Positions 1 to 5,575 of a stretch of DNA of 10,251 bases are shown here, one piece after another. The position numbers and the translations under genes are program-made. Under the pieces are notes generated by a model. The model saw nothing but the letters and a program-made list of their open reading frames with translations. It was not told the DNA's origin and did no database searches. How positions within the stretch are numbered: position 1 is the stretch's first letter; every line of letters starts with the position of its first letter. The stretch comes from Pseudomonadota bacterium. GTDB lineage: Bacteria; Pseudomonadota; Gammaproteobacteria; Acidiferrobacterales; Acidiferrobacteraceae. The stretch covers positions 1-10,251 of the forward strand of contig JAJYPQ010000111.1 in assembly GCA_021795255.1 (NCBI GenBank). The letters are read 5' to 3'.

Positions 1-1016
1 TGATGAGACCCGGAAAACGCTGTGTAGACGAGATCGCCGACATAGGGGTGGCGCGGGTGCATGGGCAGCCGCGTAAGCCGCGAGGCCGTGCGCGCAATCT
101 CGTCGAGCCGCGAAAAATCGAGCCCCGGCGCGACCCCTTGCGTATAAAGGTTCAATGCAAGGGTCACAAGATCGACATTGCCAGTCCGCTCGCCATTGCC
201 GAAAAGACAGCCCTCCACACGTTCCGCGCCCGCCATGACCGCAAGCTCGGCGGCCGCTACGGCGGTACCGCGGTCATTATGGGGATGCACACTCAAGACT
301 ACCGCCTCGCGCCGGGCGATGTGGCGGTGCATCCACTCCACCTGATCGGCAAATACGTTGGGCGTCGCCACCTCCACGGTCGCCGGCAAGTTAATGATGA
401 CCCGGGCCTCATCCGTGGCTTTGAACGCGTCCACGACCGCATCGCAGATCGCCTTCGAAAAATCCAATTCGGTGGCGCTGAACGCTTCCGGACTGTACTG
501 CAGTACCCATTGCGTCTCTGGCCTGCGGTCGGTCAATGCCCGCACGCGCCGCGTCGCATCGACTGCCATGGCCATGACCTCGGCTTTGGTCTTGCGAAAG
601 ACCACGTCACGAAACACCGGCGACACCGCGTTATAGACGTGAACAATCGCGCGCCGAGCGCCGACGAGAGCCTCTATCGACCGATCGATGAGATCGCCCC
701 GTGCCGGCGTGAGGACCCCTATGGTCACATCCTCCGGTATCAGCTGTCGCTCGATGAGATCCCGCACGAAGGCAAAATCCGCGCGCGACGCAGAGGGGAA
801 GCCGATTTCGATCTCCTTGAAACCTATAGCGCACAACAGTGCGAACAATTCCCGCTTCGCATCGACATCCAGTGGCTCGAAAAGGGCCTGGTTCCCGTCG
901 CGTAAATCCGTACTAAGCCAAGTCGGCGGGGCCTGCAGCGTACGCCCAGGCCACGTCCTATCAGCAAGGTTCACCGGCGCAAAGGGCCGGTATTTGTGGT
1001 GCGGTGTCTCTAACAT
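1..1016 (-). CDS. leuA: 2-isopropylmalate synthase, N-terminal part (runs off left edge)
   Basis: The enzyme condenses 2-oxoisovalerate with acetyl-CoA, the first committed step of leucine synthesis in the cytoplasm. I translated this frame by hand; 338 codons are visible and the 3' end lies outside the window. Early residues include [10 protein letters not shown] (8-17) and DLRDGNQAL (37-45), the substrate and metal loop. The metal-binding HPHNDRG is at 244-250 and the family signature [11 protein letters not shown] at 273-283. The visible part ends in AFSGSH, conserved before the regulatory half. The pattern matches the long (about 550-600 aa) LeuA type known from Mycobacterium rather than the E. 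coli type. The ATG at 1016 is chosen because GGGAG lies about 8 nt upstream and homology begins at once. The C-terminal leucine-sensing domain cannot be seen. The opposite-strand 300-codon frame over this region is a shadow. A structured leader lies upstream. Confidence 0.95.
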   Translation of the reverse strand, partial: MLETPHHKYRPFAPVNLADRTWPGRTLQAPPTWLSTDLRDGNQALFEPLDVDAKRELFALLCAIGFKEIEIGFPSASRADFAFVRDLIERQLIPEDVTIGVLTPARGDLIDRSIEALVGARRAIVHVYNAVSPVFRDVVFRKTKAEVMAMAVDATRRVRALTDRRPETQWVLQYSPEAFSATELDFSKAICDAVVDAFKATDEARVIINLPATVEVATPNVFADQVEWMHRHIARREAVVLSVHPHNDRGTAVAAAELAVMAGAERVEGCLFGNGERTGNVDLVTLALNLYTQGVAPGLDFSRLDEIARTASRLTRLPMHPRHPYVGDLVYTAFSGSH

Positions 1017-1064
1017 CGTGGCATCTCCCAAGGTCAGTGCGACTTACGCCGTGGTCGGCGGCCA

Positions 1065-1096
1065 CTGCCGGGCAACCGTGGCTCACGGCCCGGCAG
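1065..1096 (-). promoter_or_regulatory. Strong hairpin in the leuA leader
   Basis: An 8-bp outer stem (CTGCCGGG 1065-1072 with CCCGGCAG 1089-1096) continues, after a 3-nt bulge, into a 5-bp inner stem (CCGTG 1076-1080 with CACGG 1084-1088) closed by a 3-nt loop. It starts 49 nt upstream of the leuA ATG. No T-run follows on the minus strand, so it does not look like a simple terminator. A 20-codon reading frame (ATG at 1145-1143) stops inside its loop. A role in attenuation or translational control of leuA is inference. Confidence 0.5.
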
Positions 1097-1145
1097 GCGC
1101 GACGCAGTCGCAGATTCCTTGAGAAATCAAAGATAGGCACACCAT
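1083..1145 (-). CDS. Possible 20-aa leader peptide of leuA
   Basis: The frame opens with ATG at 1145-1143, preceded by a G-rich GGGGTG, and runs 20 codons (it begins MVCLSLISQG) to a TGA at 1085-1083. That stop sits in the loop of the leuA leader hairpin. It holds only two Leu, one Val and one Ile near its start, far fewer than a classic Leu leader. It may be chance. It is recorded because of its position and its stop inside the hairpin. Confidence 0.2.
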   Translation of the reverse strand: MVCLSLISQGICDCVAPAGP

Positions 1146-1232
1146 CACCCCAAACCTGAACGAAAAAAGATGAAACGAAGGATTGACTGGATACTACAGG
1201 GCGCAATAAACCCGCAGTCGCTCAAAACCGCG

Positions 1233-1288
1233 ATCGGGGCACATGCAATGATAAACACGAGGCATCATGTTGCCATACTCGCCCCGAT
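1233..1288. repeat. Nested inverted repeat, possible structured RNA
   Basis: Outer arms ATCGGGGC (1233-1240) and GCCCCGAT (1281-1288) are perfect 8-bp complements. Inside, GCAATGAT (1245-1252) pairs with ATCATGTTGC (1264-1273) if two bases (TG) bulge out. The result is two coaxial stems separated by a 4/7-nt internal loop. There is no T-run at either end. It could be a leader element far upstream of leuA or a 3' element of the channel transcript; direction is undecided. Confidence 0.4.
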
Positions 1289-1442
1289 GTTTGGTCATGT
1301 CAAGCGCCGGGCCCGACCCAATGGCCATTCTCGATGCAAAGGCCTAGAGCTTGAAAGATATGGCAGGAAAGGCCCGATACCCAGTAACTGAAATGGCAGC
1401 CGCCTGAGGCTATCGCCCGGAATCCTCTTATACGGATCAGCG

Positions 1443-1499
1443 CGGGCGACCACGCCCGACAAACGAAACCCGCGGCCGACGATGACGCCGACCGCGGGT
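1443..1499 (-). terminator. Tandem hairpins, probable terminator of the channel operon
   Basis: Arms ACCCGCGG (1468-1475) and CCGCGGGT (1492-1499) form a perfect 8-bp stem with a further imperfect inner stem. On the minus strand it is followed at once by TTTCGTTTG, a passable U-rich tail. Directly after comes a second hairpin, CGGGCG-acca-CGCCCG (1443-1458, plus reading). The position, about 110 nt after the last minus-strand reading frame, suits a terminator for the channel and small-peptide transcript. The interrupted T-run keeps this moderate. Confidence 0.5.
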
Positions 1500-1592
1500 C
1501 AATACCTCCCATCGCCCTTCTTTTTCCCTACAAGCGCTTCATGCAGTCCATCCCGTTTTGGACCACTCCCCCCTCCATCCCGTTACCTCAAT

Positions 1593-1607
1593 CGTGCGCA
1601 CCGCACG
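1593..1607 (-). other. Short perfect hairpin right after the 24-aa reading frame
   Basis: CGTGCG (1593-1598) and CGCACG (1602-1607) form a 6-bp stem with a 3-nt loop, one base past the TAG of the small membrane peptide. No T-run follows, so it may stabilise the 3' end or be incidental. Confidence 0.3.
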
Positions 1608-1608
1608 C

Positions 1609-1683
1609 CTAACACGCCAACCATACCGCCACGGTAATTACCCAGCCCGCCACGGCAATATCCACCAATGTCCAAGGTATCAT
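1609..1683 (-). CDS. Putative 24-aa single-helix membrane peptide
   Basis: The frame runs from ATG at 1683-1681 to TAG at 1611-1609. It begins MIPWTLVDIAVAGW and ends VAVWLAC: one continuous hydrophobic stretch long enough to cross a membrane once, with three Trp, one Asp and no basic residue. A strong ribosome binding site, GGGGAG (1696-1691), sits 7 nt before the ATG. The frame starts 17 nt after the stop of the UreI-like channel, so the two are probably cotranscribed. Tiny helices next to transporters or oxidases often act as accessory subunits (CydX is an example), but I see no sequence match to a named family. Function is unknown. It was probably missed by automatic gene calling because of its size. 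Confidence 0.5.
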   Translation of the reverse strand: MIPWTLVDIAVAGWVITVAVWLAC

Positions 1684-1700
1684 GATGCGTCTCCCCTGTT

Positions 1701-2450
1701 TTAGAAAGGTCCCTGATGACCGGGCGGCATAGACCAGAGAACCGCCGGCACCGCAAACGTATAGATGGCGGCAAACGTTACCACCCACCCCACGAGGCGC
1801 TCATTCATCCGCCCCTGCATAAGCAGGCCAGCGAGGTTCATCGCCACGAACCAGACCAGAGCTATCGTAAAGTGATACATCCAAGTCCCGCCGGTAGGCG
1901 CCGCTGTCGTCAGAAAGAAGTAGGCGTAGACGCCGGTAAGCCACCCTATGAAGATTGCCACCGCACCCAGCTGGTGACGCGATTCCACATGAAAGATCTG
2001 GGTCAGCCCGAGGACTATAAAAAAGAACGCGTACATACCGGCAAGTCCGGTCACGAGGTTTGTCAGAGGCCCAAGCCCTTGCGCCATCATCATCGCGATC
2101 AAAAACGGCCACCACATGATGCCGGCGGTCGCGGTGATGAGACCCACACCGAACTCGTTGGCCTTCTTACGCGCTGGGTCGAGATGCATAAGGCCGTTGG
2201 CAAGTAGTGCGAACGAGCCAATATACATAAGGGGCGCAATCCATTTTCCGTCAGTCAGCACGAAAAACGGCTTGGCAGGCGCCAATTCCTTGGCAATCTG
2301 CGCCAAGGAGGCCGCCGCACCTCCACTCCCCGCAGTCGACATTGTTGCCGCCCATGCCGGATGCATTCCCACCACAAACAGGCATAAGCCCACTGCCAGC
2401 ATAGCCATGTGGCCAGACCACGGACCCAGATGACTTCTCATTCGCTTCAT
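1701..2450 (-). CDS. AmiS/UreI-family channel with an N-terminal signal sequence
   Basis: Members form six-helix channels for urea or short-chain amides; the Helicobacter UreI is acid-gated. The 249-aa product has six hydrophobic segments near 70-88, 100-122, 130-152, 161-180, 191-210 and 219-238. Family-like stretches are YIGSFALLANGL followed by DPARKK (76-96), TGLAGMYAFFFIVLGL (134-149), and the last helix ending in PAVLW (235-239). Unlike the usual 170-200 aa members, it starts with a signal-like segment (about 14-35, AWA-AT cleavage pattern) and a 35-residue Ala/Ser/Gly-rich linker. This fits a periplasmic N-terminus. ATG 2450 follows GGAGGAG. No urease or amidase lies in the window, so the substrate is open; acid resistance or nitrogen uptake is inference. 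A small membrane peptide follows. Confidence 0.8.
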   Translation of the reverse strand: MKRMRSHLGPWSGHMAMLAVGLCLFVVGMHPAWAATMSTAGSGGAAASLAQIAKELAPAKPFFVLTDGKWIAPLMYIGSFALLANGLMHLDPARKKANEFGVGLITATAGIMWWPFLIAMMMAQGLGPLTNLVTGLAGMYAFFFIVLGLTQIFHVESRHQLGAVAIFIGWLTGVYAYFFLTTAAPTGGTWMYHFTIALVWFVAMNLAGLLMQGRMNERLVGWVVTFAAIYTFAVPAVLWSMPPGHQGPF

Positions 2451-2822
2451 GATCTCCTCCGCTTTATTATGATTGTGATTCCCTGCCGATCTCGAACGAG
2501 GTCAGTGTATCCAGGCCCTACAAAAAATGTCCTATTGCTTTTTTTTATATATCCTAACTATTTTCTATTTTTGTAATTTGGCACATTATTTATTAATTAT
2601 TCATAAAACTACTGCAACTTTACAGGACAATGATACCGGGTTTTTGCCCATGAGCGATGGCCTCATAGGCGAAGGGCGCTGCATCCTTTAAGAGTATGGA
2701 GAGCGGCGATCGCCGTGGATCCCAGGCGGGTCCGACATTTCAGAGAACCGAGAGCCACGAAGGGCCGCCGCATGGATCATGAATACGAGAGGCCTGGATG
2801 GCCTGCCTCGAACCGAGTGCGC
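2451..2822. other. Intergenic region upstream of the channel gene
   Basis: 372 bp without a supported gene. It contains an AT-rich island, a perfect 12-bp palindrome CGGCGATCGCCG (2704-2715), and a small ATGAG/CTCAT hairpin near 2651-2667. No convincing terminator of the membrane-protein gene ending at 2823 is visible; an imperfect GAGGC/GCCTC hairpin near 2790-2812 has no T-run. Confidence 0.6.
2519..2625 (-). promoter_or_regulatory. AT-rich promoter island upstream of the channel gene
   Basis: About 107 bp of roughly 25 % GC inside otherwise GC-rich DNA, with long A and T runs, lying 70-175 bp upstream of the channel ATG. On the minus strand TTGCAG, 16 nt, TAATAA is one poor sigma-70-like pair, and TATATA is another possible -10. 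No strong consensus pair stands out. AT tracts of this kind can act as UP elements or bind H-NS-like proteins. Confidence 0.4.
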
Positions 2823-3686
2823 TCAGGGCTTGTCCGCGGGTCCGACCACACCGCTTGTGATCACGAAAGCGGCCAACAACACCACGACCCACATGAGCAT
2901 GGCGATCAGGGCCACGCATAAGACCGCGAGAAAAATAATGGCGGTCACGACGTGGATAATGAGTCCGGCACCCAGGAAACGCACAAGAACCAGAAGTATC
3001 GTAAATATCACGGCAAATGCCAGCGCCATTCCTATCAAGGCGCCGATGCCGGCGAAATTTAATAACAGGTACCGGCGATAACCGCGACGGAAGGTCTTCA
3101 GAGCCGCGCGCAGGGCCGCAAAGGCCGGGAGCGTATAGCGCGCCGCCATCGCCATAGCCATGGCGACGGTATTGCCAAAAATCCCCAAGACTGCGATCGC
3201 CCCGAAGAGAAACAGCAATGGCAGCCAGGGGCCAGCGAGCAGGGCAATGGGGTGGTGAGGGTTGCCGGTCGCGTGCACGCCGCTTGCGACACCAAACCAC
3301 GCCACGACCTGAAAGATCACAAGACTGACCACCTGCAAAACGATCGCGAGCAACCATACCTCGCCGCGCTTTACGCCCCACAAAAGATCTGTTACGCGGG
3401 CGTCGCGCCCGTCGGCCACGTTTGCCAGACTGCGCATGAGGCCCGTCTGCAAAGCGAACTCTACAACGCCAAATCCCCAAAAGAATAGCGCCACAGGCAA
3501 ACGCGTCATGGTCGGCATCGGCGCGCGTGTGGGCAGGATATGGGTCGATGTCAAAAGCATGAACGCGAGAAGGTTGACCGACTCCAGAGCGACGAGCTCA
3601 ATCGTCAAAAGCCCGAACGCTCGTCGATAGAGAGCGACACCTTGGCGAAGCATCTCCAAGGGACCCTGTGACTTTGTGACCGCCAT
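2823..3686 (-). CDS. Six-helix integral membrane protein of unknown function
   Basis: I do not recognise a named family with confidence. The 287-aa product has hydrophobic segments near 24-46, 64-86, 111-134, 148-181, 206-239 and 243-276. Short basic loops (for example FRRGYRRY at 199-206) probably face the cytoplasm. The fold resembles uncharacterised YciC-like or glycerophosphodiesterase-membrane-domain-like proteins, which have a similar amphipathic start followed by long Ala/Leu/Val helices. That comparison is by impression only. I chose ATG 3686 because AGGGG lies 7 nt upstream; a GTG two codons earlier (3692) would leave almost no spacing. It reads in the same direction as rusticyanin, 216 bp downstream of it, with an inverted repeat between them. 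No catalytic motif is visible. Confidence 0.75.
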   Translation of the reverse strand: MAVTKSQGPLEMLRQGVALYRRAFGLLTIELVALESVNLLAFMLLTSTHILPTRAPMPTMTRLPVALFFWGFGVVEFALQTGLMRSLANVADGRDARVTDLLWGVKRGEVWLLAIVLQVVSLVIFQVVAWFGVASGVHATGNPHHPIALLAGPWLPLLFLFGAIAVLGIFGNTVAMAMAMAARYTLPAFAALRAALKTFRRGYRRYLLLNFAGIGALIGMALAFAVIFTILLVLVRFLGAGLIIHVVTAIIFLAVLCVALIAMLMWVVVLLAAFVITSGVVGPADKP

Positions 3687-3720
3687 ACCCACACCCCTTT
3701 TTGCCTTTGGCCGGGCTTAC

Positions 3721-3745
3721 GCGTCCGAGCTCACGCGGCGGACGC
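3721..3745. repeat. Perfect inverted repeat between rusticyanin and the membrane protein gene
   Basis: GCGTCCG (3721-3727) and CGGACGC (3739-3745) are perfect 7-bp arms with an 11-nt loop. On the plus strand the stem is followed by TTTTC, terminator-like, but no plus-strand gene ends here. On the minus strand it lies 35 nt upstream of the membrane-protein start and could be an operator or leader hairpin. Confidence 0.35.
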
Positions 3746-3784
3746 TTTTCCCCAAGAAAAACCATGCCGCGCCGTCTGAACTCG

Positions 3785-3805
3785 CGCCCTCAGGCCCTGG
3801 GGGCG
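3785..3805. other. 9-bp hairpin about 100 nt downstream of the rusticyanin stop
   Basis: CGCCCTCAG (3785-3793) pairs with CTGGGGGCG (3797-3805) around a 3-nt loop, with one G-U pair in plus-strand reading and one A-C mismatch in minus-strand reading. No T-run follows in either direction. It could mark the 3' end of the rusticyanin transcript, but this is weak. Confidence 0.25.
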
Positions 3806-3902
3806 TTCATATGCAGATACACGGCGCGACCCCCGCCACCATGGCGATCCCCCACAGTCGCCAAACGATCTTGGTCTCTGGGCGTCCGCAGCTTTCGGGC
3901 CG

Positions 3903-4478
3903 CTATTTCACGATGATGTCCCCGAACATGCCCATCTCGGCATGTCCCGGGACCGCGCAAAGATAATAGTAATGCCCGGCCGTCGGGCGCCATGTAAACG
4001 TGGCATACGGCGACTTCCGGCTTTTAGGCGACGGTGACAGCTCGGTCCCCGCCAACACCGGCTGGACCTTCGGAAACATGGGAAAGGGCGGCCCCGTCCG
4101 GGTGATCTGAAGGCTGTGGCTAAACCCCATGACGCGATTTATGAACGTGAACTTGACGGTCGCCCCCGCCCGGAATTCAAGTGTCGGATTGGCGACATGG
4201 TGAACCGCAAATTTTGGGAATGGAAACTCCGGCTGCGGCACCACCACAACGACATGCGCCACAAGACCACGGTAGGAGATGATCTTGCCATGCACAGTCC
4301 CATTATCCCGCGCCCGCATGGCCCGAACCTGCGATGATGTCGCCCATTTGAAGGCGCTGGTCCCTACCAACACGCTCGCCGATGCCACACCGGCCTGCCA
4401 TAGCGCCACCACCCCGAGCATCACCCCCAACACGACCCGGCGCCCGCCTCCCGTACGCCCCTTGGCATAATCCCTCAT
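3903..4478 (-). CDS. rus: Rusticyanin-family periplasmic blue copper protein
   Basis: Rusticyanin is a very acid-stable type I copper protein that passes electrons from Fe(II) oxidation at the outer membrane towards cytochromes in the periplasm. The 191-aa precursor is close to the usual 187. It has a basic N-terminus, a hydrophobic segment (15-30) and a likely cleavage after VASA. Copper ligands are visible: His121 in GFSHSLQI, then Cys174, His179 and Met184 in YYYLCAVPGHAEMGMFG, with the family spacing (Cys+5 His, Cys+10 Met). Other matches to the Acidithiobacillus protein are PTLEFRAGATVKFTFIN (98-114), FTWRPTAGHYYY (161-172) and the C-terminal IIVK. The ATG at 4478 has a GAGGG/GGAGG site just upstream. 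No cytochrome or oxidase genes are adjacent. The amber stop is followed by an open in-frame hydrophobic stretch. Confidence 0.93.
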   Translation of the reverse strand: MRDYAKGRTGGGRRVVLGVMLGVVALWQAGVASASVLVGTSAFKWATSSQVRAMRARDNGTVHGKIISYRGLVAHVVVVVPQPEFPFPKFAVHHVANPTLEFRAGATVKFTFINRVMGFSHSLQITRTGPPFPMFPKVQPVLAGTELSPSPKSRKSPYATFTWRPTAGHYYYLCAVPGHAEMGMFGDIIVK

Positions 4479-4504
4479 ACCCCTCCCTCATGCCCCATGG
4501 TCAC

Positions 4505-4660
4505 TTAAGACAGCCCTGGCGCCCGCAAGTCGTTTTCAGTTCGCTTGTGCGACGCTACCCTGCCAGACGCCATTCGTTTTTGGTGTTGTAAACCACACCG
4601 GCCGCCCCGAAAGGTCGTACAGTCGCTTTTATAGTCGCCGCTTGGCCGTTTCCGCAGCAC
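4505..4660 (-). CDS. Possible 51-aa basic protein just upstream of rusticyanin
   Basis: A GTG at 4660-4658 is preceded by a full AGGAGG (4670-4665) with 4 nt spacing, and the frame runs 51 codons to TAA at 4507-4505, 26 nt before the rusticyanin start. The product is basic and Cys/Arg/Lys-rich (it begins VLRKRPSGDYK) and resembles nothing I know. The ribosome binding site is the main support; composition is not protein-like. It could be a short leader frame for rusticyanin, or chance. Confidence 0.2.
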   Translation of the reverse strand: MLRKRPSGDYKSDCTTFRGGRCGLQHQKRMASGRVASHKRTENDLRAPGLS

Positions 4661-5060
4661 CAAACCTCCTTTGTGAGGTATAGACCATAGAAGGGCAAGC
4701 GGAAACACCGGCGCACGACACACACGCGGCGGCCGTGCCCCTTCTCATCTGGCGGTGGGTAGGGTTCTTCCCCGCTATAGCGTATCCAGACCCGATCGGG
4801 GTGAAAGTGGCACCACGGCCTCTGGGCGCGCCCTTAAAGCCCGGGTTCATCGTCTGCCTTGAGAGGCTGTGAGCGGCAAGCGGCCTTACGGCGCCCCAAG
4901 GGTGGCGCAGAGGATCGCAGGACACGAGAGGGTCTTCCATAACGTAAGTTGTGATGCGGATGTCTCGCAGTCGGGGCGGTAGCGCCGCCTTGAGGGGCTG
5001 TCGCATGCCGGCTGGCAGAAGAAGCTTTCGGGCCCGACAATCGAAATCCGCCAGGAACCG

Positions 5061-5082
5061 GGGGGTGCCGCCGCGCACCCCC
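5061..5082. repeat. Perfect 8-bp hairpin in the gene-poor region
   Basis: GGGGGTGC (5061-5068) pairs with GCACCCCC (5075-5082) around a 6-nt loop. No T-run follows in either direction and no gene end is near. Confidence 0.35.
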
Positions 5083-5277
5083 GCCAGGTCATCGCACGCA
5101 CGGCCCGAGACGGGTCTCCTTAAGAGGTGTCACGGGGCGCCCTCAAGGCTGGGATCGCCTGGCGTACTCCCCTTGCGCTTTGATCCGAAGTCCACCCCAT
5201 TGCGCGCCACTCCTGCCTCTGACAGGGAAGGGAGTCGCTTCAAGGACTTATAGTCAAGCGCCTCGTATCGTTGATGC

Positions 5278-5466
5278 CTAAGGGGTGAAAAGTTGCCTCG
5301 GGATTTCACACCCGCAGTAAGTAAACGTTTGTGTCTTCGCCTGCCCTTTTAAGTAGGCGATCCACTGGGTCCACGCCTGGGCCACGCGTACAAGGTCAAC
5401 GGCTGGTGACAGTCCGTTGCAGCGAGGTAGAAACGTCTCTATCAAAACCATTGGGCGATATGCCAA
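5278..5466 (-). CDS. Short hypothetical frame or gene remnant
   Basis: The minus-strand frame ends with TAG at 5280-5278 and opens at TTG 5466 or ATG 5451. The translation has a fairly protein-like middle (AQAWTQWIAYLKGQAKTQ) and a terminal YCGCEIPRQL. Neither start has a ribosome binding site and a stop lies a few codons further upstream. Codon third positions are less GC-rich than in neighbouring genes. It may be the tail of a broken gene. No family is recognised. Confidence 0.2.
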   Translation of the reverse strand: MAYRPMVLIETFLPRCNGLSPAVDLVRVAQAWTQWIAYLKGQAKTQTFTYCGCEIPRQLFTP

Positions 5467-5575
5467 TATGATGGGAAGCGGCGCTCAGTCAAAGGCGAAG
5501 CCGGACCGAGCACCACGCATTGCGGCGCATTCCGGCGTGCAACATGGCACCGCCATATCACTTGGAAGGCTCATG

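Larger units (their letters stand above)
1017..1608. other. Region without a large gene between leuA and the channel operon
   Basis: About 590 bp without a convincing gene beyond the possible leader peptide; the longer open frames have protein-unlike composition. It holds the leuA leader hairpin (1065-1096), a nested inverted repeat (1233-1288), two adjacent hairpins (1443-1458 and 1468-1499) that probably end the minus-strand channel transcript, an 11-bp direct repeat TCCATCCCGTT at 1547-1557 and 1574-1584, and a small hairpin at 1593-1607. I could not pick a clear leuA promoter. Confidence 0.6.
4479..5575. other. Long stretch with no convincing gene upstream of rusticyanin
   Basis: About 1.1 kb. 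Its open frames on both strands are short, Arg/Ser/Pro-rich and lack protein-like pattern. Two weak candidates are described separately (4505-4660 and 5278-5466). The region also holds an 8-bp perfect hairpin (5061-5082), a 15-bp near-repeat GCCTTGAGRGGCTGT at 4856-4870 and 4987-5001, and a partial inverted copy at 5139-5149. I could not identify the promoter of rusticyanin or of the plus-strand pair. Decayed mobile DNA is possible but no transposase is recognisable. Confidence 0.5.

Noticed and set aside
3..905. 300-codon plus-strand open frame at the left edge
   Set aside because: It is the antisense shadow of leuA, whose minus-strand translation carries clear family motifs.
2740..3480. 246-codon minus-strand frame overlapping the six-helix protein
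   Set aside because: Arg-rich shadow of the membrane-protein gene in another frame.
4629..5078. 149-codon minus-strand frame in the gene-poor region
   Set aside because: Arg/Pro/Ala-rich without domain pattern or ribosome site; typical of random GC-rich DNA.
5417..5575. N-terminal extension of the phosphoribosyltransferase frame
   Set aside because: Composition is unlike the family and a GGAAGG site with two ATGs at 5573/5576 marks the real start.
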